From Streptomyces olivochromogenes (lineage in GTDB: Bacteria > Actinomycetota > Actinomycetes > Streptomycetales > Streptomycetaceae), in NCBI RefSeq assembly GCF_001514115.1, contig NZ_KQ948488.1, forward strand, positions 1 to 36,272: a stretch of DNA of 36,272 nt. The letters are read 5' to 3'. Position numbers and translations under genes: made by a program. Shown here one piece after another: positions 31,890-36,272 of the stretch (positions are counted from its first letter, which is position 1; every line of letters starts with the position of its first letter). The notes below the pieces were generated by a model. It made no database searches and was not told where the DNA came from. It saw only the letters and a list, made by a program, of their open reading frames with translations.

Positions 31890-32234
31890 TCGGCGGTGTC
31901 GGCGGGCTGGCCCTGGTGGTCCTGGCCGCTGTGGGCGGTTTACTGGGGCTCTTCTTGCTGCAGACCGGCAGGACCCGCGATCTGCGCGAGGTCGCGGCGG
32001 CCGGTGGTGTGCGGTTGGGGTGTGTCCCAGTACCCCTATCTGCTCGGTACGCATCTGACGCTGAAGCAAGCCGGGTCCCCCGACGCCACTCTCAAGGTCA
32101 TCGTCGGCGTAGCCTGCGCTGCGGTGGTCCTGATCCTGCCCTCGCTTGTCCTGCTGTTCCGGCTTGCCGGCCGGGGCTCCATCGGCGCCGAGCAGGTGCC
32201 TGCGTTCGAGGGTCCTGCTCCAGGAACCGAGTGA
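31890..32234 (+). pseudogene. cydB: Cytochrome bd oxidase subunit II (CydB), C-terminal remnant
   Basis: One frame gives GGLALVVLAAVGGLLGLFLL, a transmembrane helix. A shifted frame from about 32013 gives GWGVSQYPYLLGTHLTLKQA and then TLKVIVGVACAAVVLILPSLVLLFRL, the last helices of CydB with its WGxxQYPYL motif. The N-terminal ~200 residues are missing and a frameshift or small deletion lies near 32015. It is the non-functional end of a quinol oxidase subunit gene. Confidence 0.6.
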
Positions 32235-32429
32235 GCCGGGCGTCGCGTGTCCGCGTGCGGTGCCCGGCCACGTCCGCACCCACCATGGGCCGCAGACAGC
32301 CCGCCACACGGGCACTGAGGTCTGGCGGCACACGGCGCCCGGCGGCACCGGGACCCCAAGCCGAACCGCGGGGCCTACAGGCCGAGCTCGGTGAGACCGG
32401 GGTGGTCCAGCGGACGTGGTGAACCGAAG

Positions 32430-32672
32430 GAATACCCTGACCTGACCACCGAGGACCAGCTCGAAGACGCCCTGCGCGCCGCGTTCGAGCACGACGGCCC
32501 CGCGCTCGTGGACGTGCGTGTCGCCCGCCACGAACTCTCGCTGCCGCCCAAGCTCAGCTACGGCCAAATCAAGGGCTTCACTCTCTACGCCACCAGGACC
32601 ATCCTGTCCGGAGGGGTGGACGAGCTGGTCGAGCTCACCAAGACCAACCTGCGCCAACTCGAGGGCGAGTAG
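32430..32672 (+). pseudogene. poxB: Pyruvate:quinone oxidoreductase (PoxB), C-terminal fragment
   Basis: The frame reads YPDLTTEDQLEDALRAAFEH, GPALVDVRVARHELSLPP, QIKGFTLYATRTILSGGVDE and LVELTKTNLRQL. This is the C-terminal end of thiamine-diphosphate enzymes of the pyruvate dehydrogenase (quinone) type, normally about 570-600 residues. Only about 80 residues remain, without the ThDP-binding domain, so it is a remnant. It ends 16 nt before the convergent fumarase gene. Confidence 0.65.
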
Positions 32673-32688
32673 ACCGGCGCCGTTGCGG

Positions 32689-34166
<1,478 letters not shown>

Positions 34167-34170
<4 letters not shown>

Positions 34171-35825
34171 GAGTGCGGCTCCAGGTCCTGGTAAACGGCC
34201 TTCCAGCTGGTGGCGTCGACGGCCTGGTCGATCTGCTCGTCGTCGAGCTTGGGCGCGAGCGCGTCGGCGACCGCGGCGCGGGCGGCCGCGCGGGCGACGG
34301 CGGTGGCGGTCTCTTGCAGGCGCGTGCGTTCGGGCAGCAGCGCGGGGACCGCCGCGTGGGCGTCGACGCAGCCGGCGACCGCCTCGGCGGCCGCGGTCAT
34401 CATCGCGTCGGAGACGCGGGTGGCGTGCACGGCGGTGACGCCCAGGCCGATCCCGGGGAAGACGTAGACGTTGTTGCACTGTGCGATCGGCACCTCGCGC
34501 CCGGCGTACTGGACCGGCGGGAAGGGCGAGCCGGTGGCGATCAGGGCCCGCCCGTCGGTCCAGTCGAGCAGGTTCTGCGGGGCGGCCTCGCTGCGGCTGG
34601 TCGGATTGGACAGGGGCATGATGATCGGCCGGGGACAGTGCCCGGCCATGGCACGGACGATCTGCTCGGTGAATGCCCCGGTCGCGGTAGACAGGCCGAG
34701 CAGCGCGGTGGGATGCACCGCGGCGACGACGTCCGCGAGGGCGGGGGGCTTGTCGGTGGTGGCGGGAACGTCGCCGGGGTCGTGGGCCAGGAGCCGCTGG
34801 GCCGGGTCGAGGTCGGTGCGGTCGGTGGTCAGCAGGCCGTGGATGTCCACCACGTAGATGTTGCCGCGCGCTGCCTGCTCGCTGAGACCTGCGGCGGTCA
34901 TCGCCCGTACGATCTGTTCGCAGACCCCGATGCCCGCGGAGCCCGCGCCGAGCATGACGACGCGCTGCTCGGTCAGGGGCGTGCCGCTGATACGGCAGCC
35001 TGCGGTCAGTGCGGCCATCGCCACGGCCGCAGTGCCCTGGATGTCGTCGTTGAACGTCAGCAGACGGTCCCGGTAACGCTCCAGGATGGGCAGCGCGTGC
35101 GGGGTTGCGAAATCCTCCCACTGCAGGAGCGTGCCGGGCAGCTCAGCCTCGACCGCGGCGACGAACTGTTCGATGAACGCGTCGTAGTCCTCCCCGTCGA
35201 TGCGCGGGTGGCGCCAGCCGAGGTAGACGGGATCGGCGAGCAGCTGCGGGTTGTCGGTGCCCACGTCGAGCACGATCGGCAGGGTTCGCGCCGGATCGAT
35301 GCCACCGAGCGCCGTGTAGAGGGAGAGCTTGCCGATCGGGATCCCCATCCCGCCGATGCCCTGGTCGCCGATGCCCAAGATGCGCTGCCCGTCGGTCACC
35401 ACGATCACGTCCACGTCCCTGTGCGGACGGTTGCGCAGGATCTCCCGCAGGTGCTCGCGGTCGGGATAGGCCACGAACAGTCCACGCGGCCTGCGATAGA
35501 TCCTGCTGAAGTGCTGGCAGGCCTCGGCCACGGTGGGCGTGTAGACGATCGGCAGCATCTCCTCGACGTGGTCGCGCAGCAGCCGGTAGAACAATGTTTC
35601 GTTGTTGTCCTGCAGCGCGCGCAGGTTGATGTGCCGGGCCAGGTCGCTTGGCTGGTCGCCGTAGGCGGCGTAGGCCCGCCGTGCCTGCTGCTCGGGAGAC
35701 TCGACGGCGTAGGGGAGCAGGCCGCGCAGCCCCAGCCGAGAGCGGTCCAGGTCGCTGAAGGCCGTCGAGTGATTGCTGATCGGGTCCTCGAGCAGTCCCA
35801 GGGCCGAGGTGTTACGCGGGTTCAC
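34167..35825 (-). CDS. NAD-dependent malic enzyme (MaeA/SfcA type)
   Basis: This protein of about 552 residues oxidatively decarboxylates malate to pyruvate. Long-form malic enzyme blocks are seen: the catalytic Tyr in MLPIVYTPTVAEACQ, RILGIGDQGIGGMGIPIGKL, the metal-binding LTFNDDIQGTAAV, VVMLGAGSAGIGVCEQIVRA (NAD-binding), IIMPLSNPTSRSEA and FPGIGLGVTAVHATRVSD. GTG 35825 is preceded by GGAAGGAG with good spacing (reverse strand, 35833-35840). The stop overlaps the fumC start by 4 nt. The gene is full length and looks functional. Family length and motifs suggest NAD rather than NADP specificity; this was not tested. Confidence 0.9.
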
Positions 35826-35840
35826 ACCGTCGCTCCTTCC

Positions 35841-36272
35841 TGTACCGCCGCCGAGCGGCGTCCGGTGGTCACCACTTGGTTCGACCAGTCATATCCGTGA
35901 CTTAGTGGATCAAAACATTCGAAAGTGGTGATGCCAGTACCACCCACGCGGGCAGGCCCCCCGCGCGAACCCCGGGGATGACGGCGCGACCGGGCGCGCG
36001 ACGATGCCTGAGCGGACCGGCGGTGTCGTGGCCGTACGGGGTCAGCCGTGCCGCCCGCCGCATGGGAAAGACCACTCGCGGGCCTCCCGGCGGCTGAGCG
36101 CCGCTGCGGTGTGATGCGCGGGTTCCCGCTGTGTCAGTGGATCAGCGGCAGGGTGCCGGCGAGGTGCCCAAGGCTCGTGAGTCCTTCGCCGCGGCCACGT
36201 TCTTCGGCTCAAGTCCCAGGCGAAACTGCGGCTTTGGGCAAGGCTCGCCCATGCCCAGGTATGGAGAAGGTA
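35841..36272. other. Upstream region of the malic enzyme operon, no gene supported
   Basis: The part near 35895-35935 is relatively A/T-rich and is the likely promoter region of the malic enzyme/fumarase operon, though no consensus pair could be fixed. The rest (to the window end) holds no frame with recognisable similarity. Confidence 0.4.

Noticed and set aside
35955..35985. String resembling a type I-E CRISPR repeat (CCCCGCGCGAACC...GGGGATGAC)
   Set aside because: Only one imperfect copy, no second repeat at spacer distance; likely chance in GC-rich DNA.
36110..36200. Reverse-strand segment reading GLTSLGHLAGTLPLIH then stop
   Set aside because: Protein-like but interrupted by a stop just upstream; too short to support as a gene end.

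Overview
The window is high-GC DNA with Streptomyces-type codon use: G/C at third positions, GTG starts, many 4-nt stop/start overlaps, and a single TTA codon noticed among the intact genes. Recognisable families (NB-ARC/TPR proteins, XRE regulators with an RRRxFL stretch, PadR, type I-E Cas proteins) also point to Streptomyces or a close relative. No rRNA, tRNA or CRISPR array was found. The window reads as an accessory, rearranged chromosomal region: insertion-sequence remnants, cut-off genes and defence-like modules alternate with compact operons.

Layout. 0.1-2.8 kb: a glycosyltransferase cut at its 3' end by nested IS remnants (IS256-type and integrase-type). 3.0-13.7 kb: the most striking block. 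It holds a 1304-aa Hsp90-like GHKL ATPase, then two mirror-image modules that converge on each other. Each module has a ~150-aa putative membrane-active effector followed, 5 nt later, by an NB-ARC/TPR (NLR-like) receptor. All five proteins carry the same short motif (N-x-I-S-G-G...Q-[AG]-R), at the C-terminus of the effectors and at the N-terminus of the three receptor-like proteins. This is the layout expected of amyloid-templated cell-death signalling. 14.2-18.8 kb: a divergent XRE regulator and an operon of a 45-aa peptide, a JmjC/cupin oxygenase, an aldo/keto reductase and an APH-fold kinase, resembling an uncharacterised peptide-modification locus. 18.8-25.4 kb: small zinc-binding or hypothetical proteins, a UvrD-like helicase operon, an XRE repressor with clustered operators, and two frameshifted genes. 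25.6-27.0 kb: an autoregulated PadR / RelA-SpoT-type HD hydrolase / small membrane protein operon.

27.2-30.8 kb: a transposase operon joined to CRISPR effector genes, in the order cas5e (C-terminal part), cas6e, DDE transposase (TnsB/MuA-like) and AAA+ ATPase (TnsC/MuB-like), with overlaps of 4 nt or a 40-nt gap. A 60-bp perfect palindrome lies just past the operon end. The rest of the type I-E complex is missing because cas5e is abruptly joined to a truncated patatin gene. 30.8-32.7 kb: a graveyard of 3' gene fragments (patatin, TniB-like ATPase, cydB, poxB). 32.7-35.8 kb: intact overlapping genes for NAD-type malic enzyme and fumarase class II. The last ~450 nt hold no supported gene.

The two most interesting systems are the NLR / amyloid-motif / Hsp90-like block and the type I-E Cascade-transposase operon, the latter apparently a decayed CRISPR-associated transposon.
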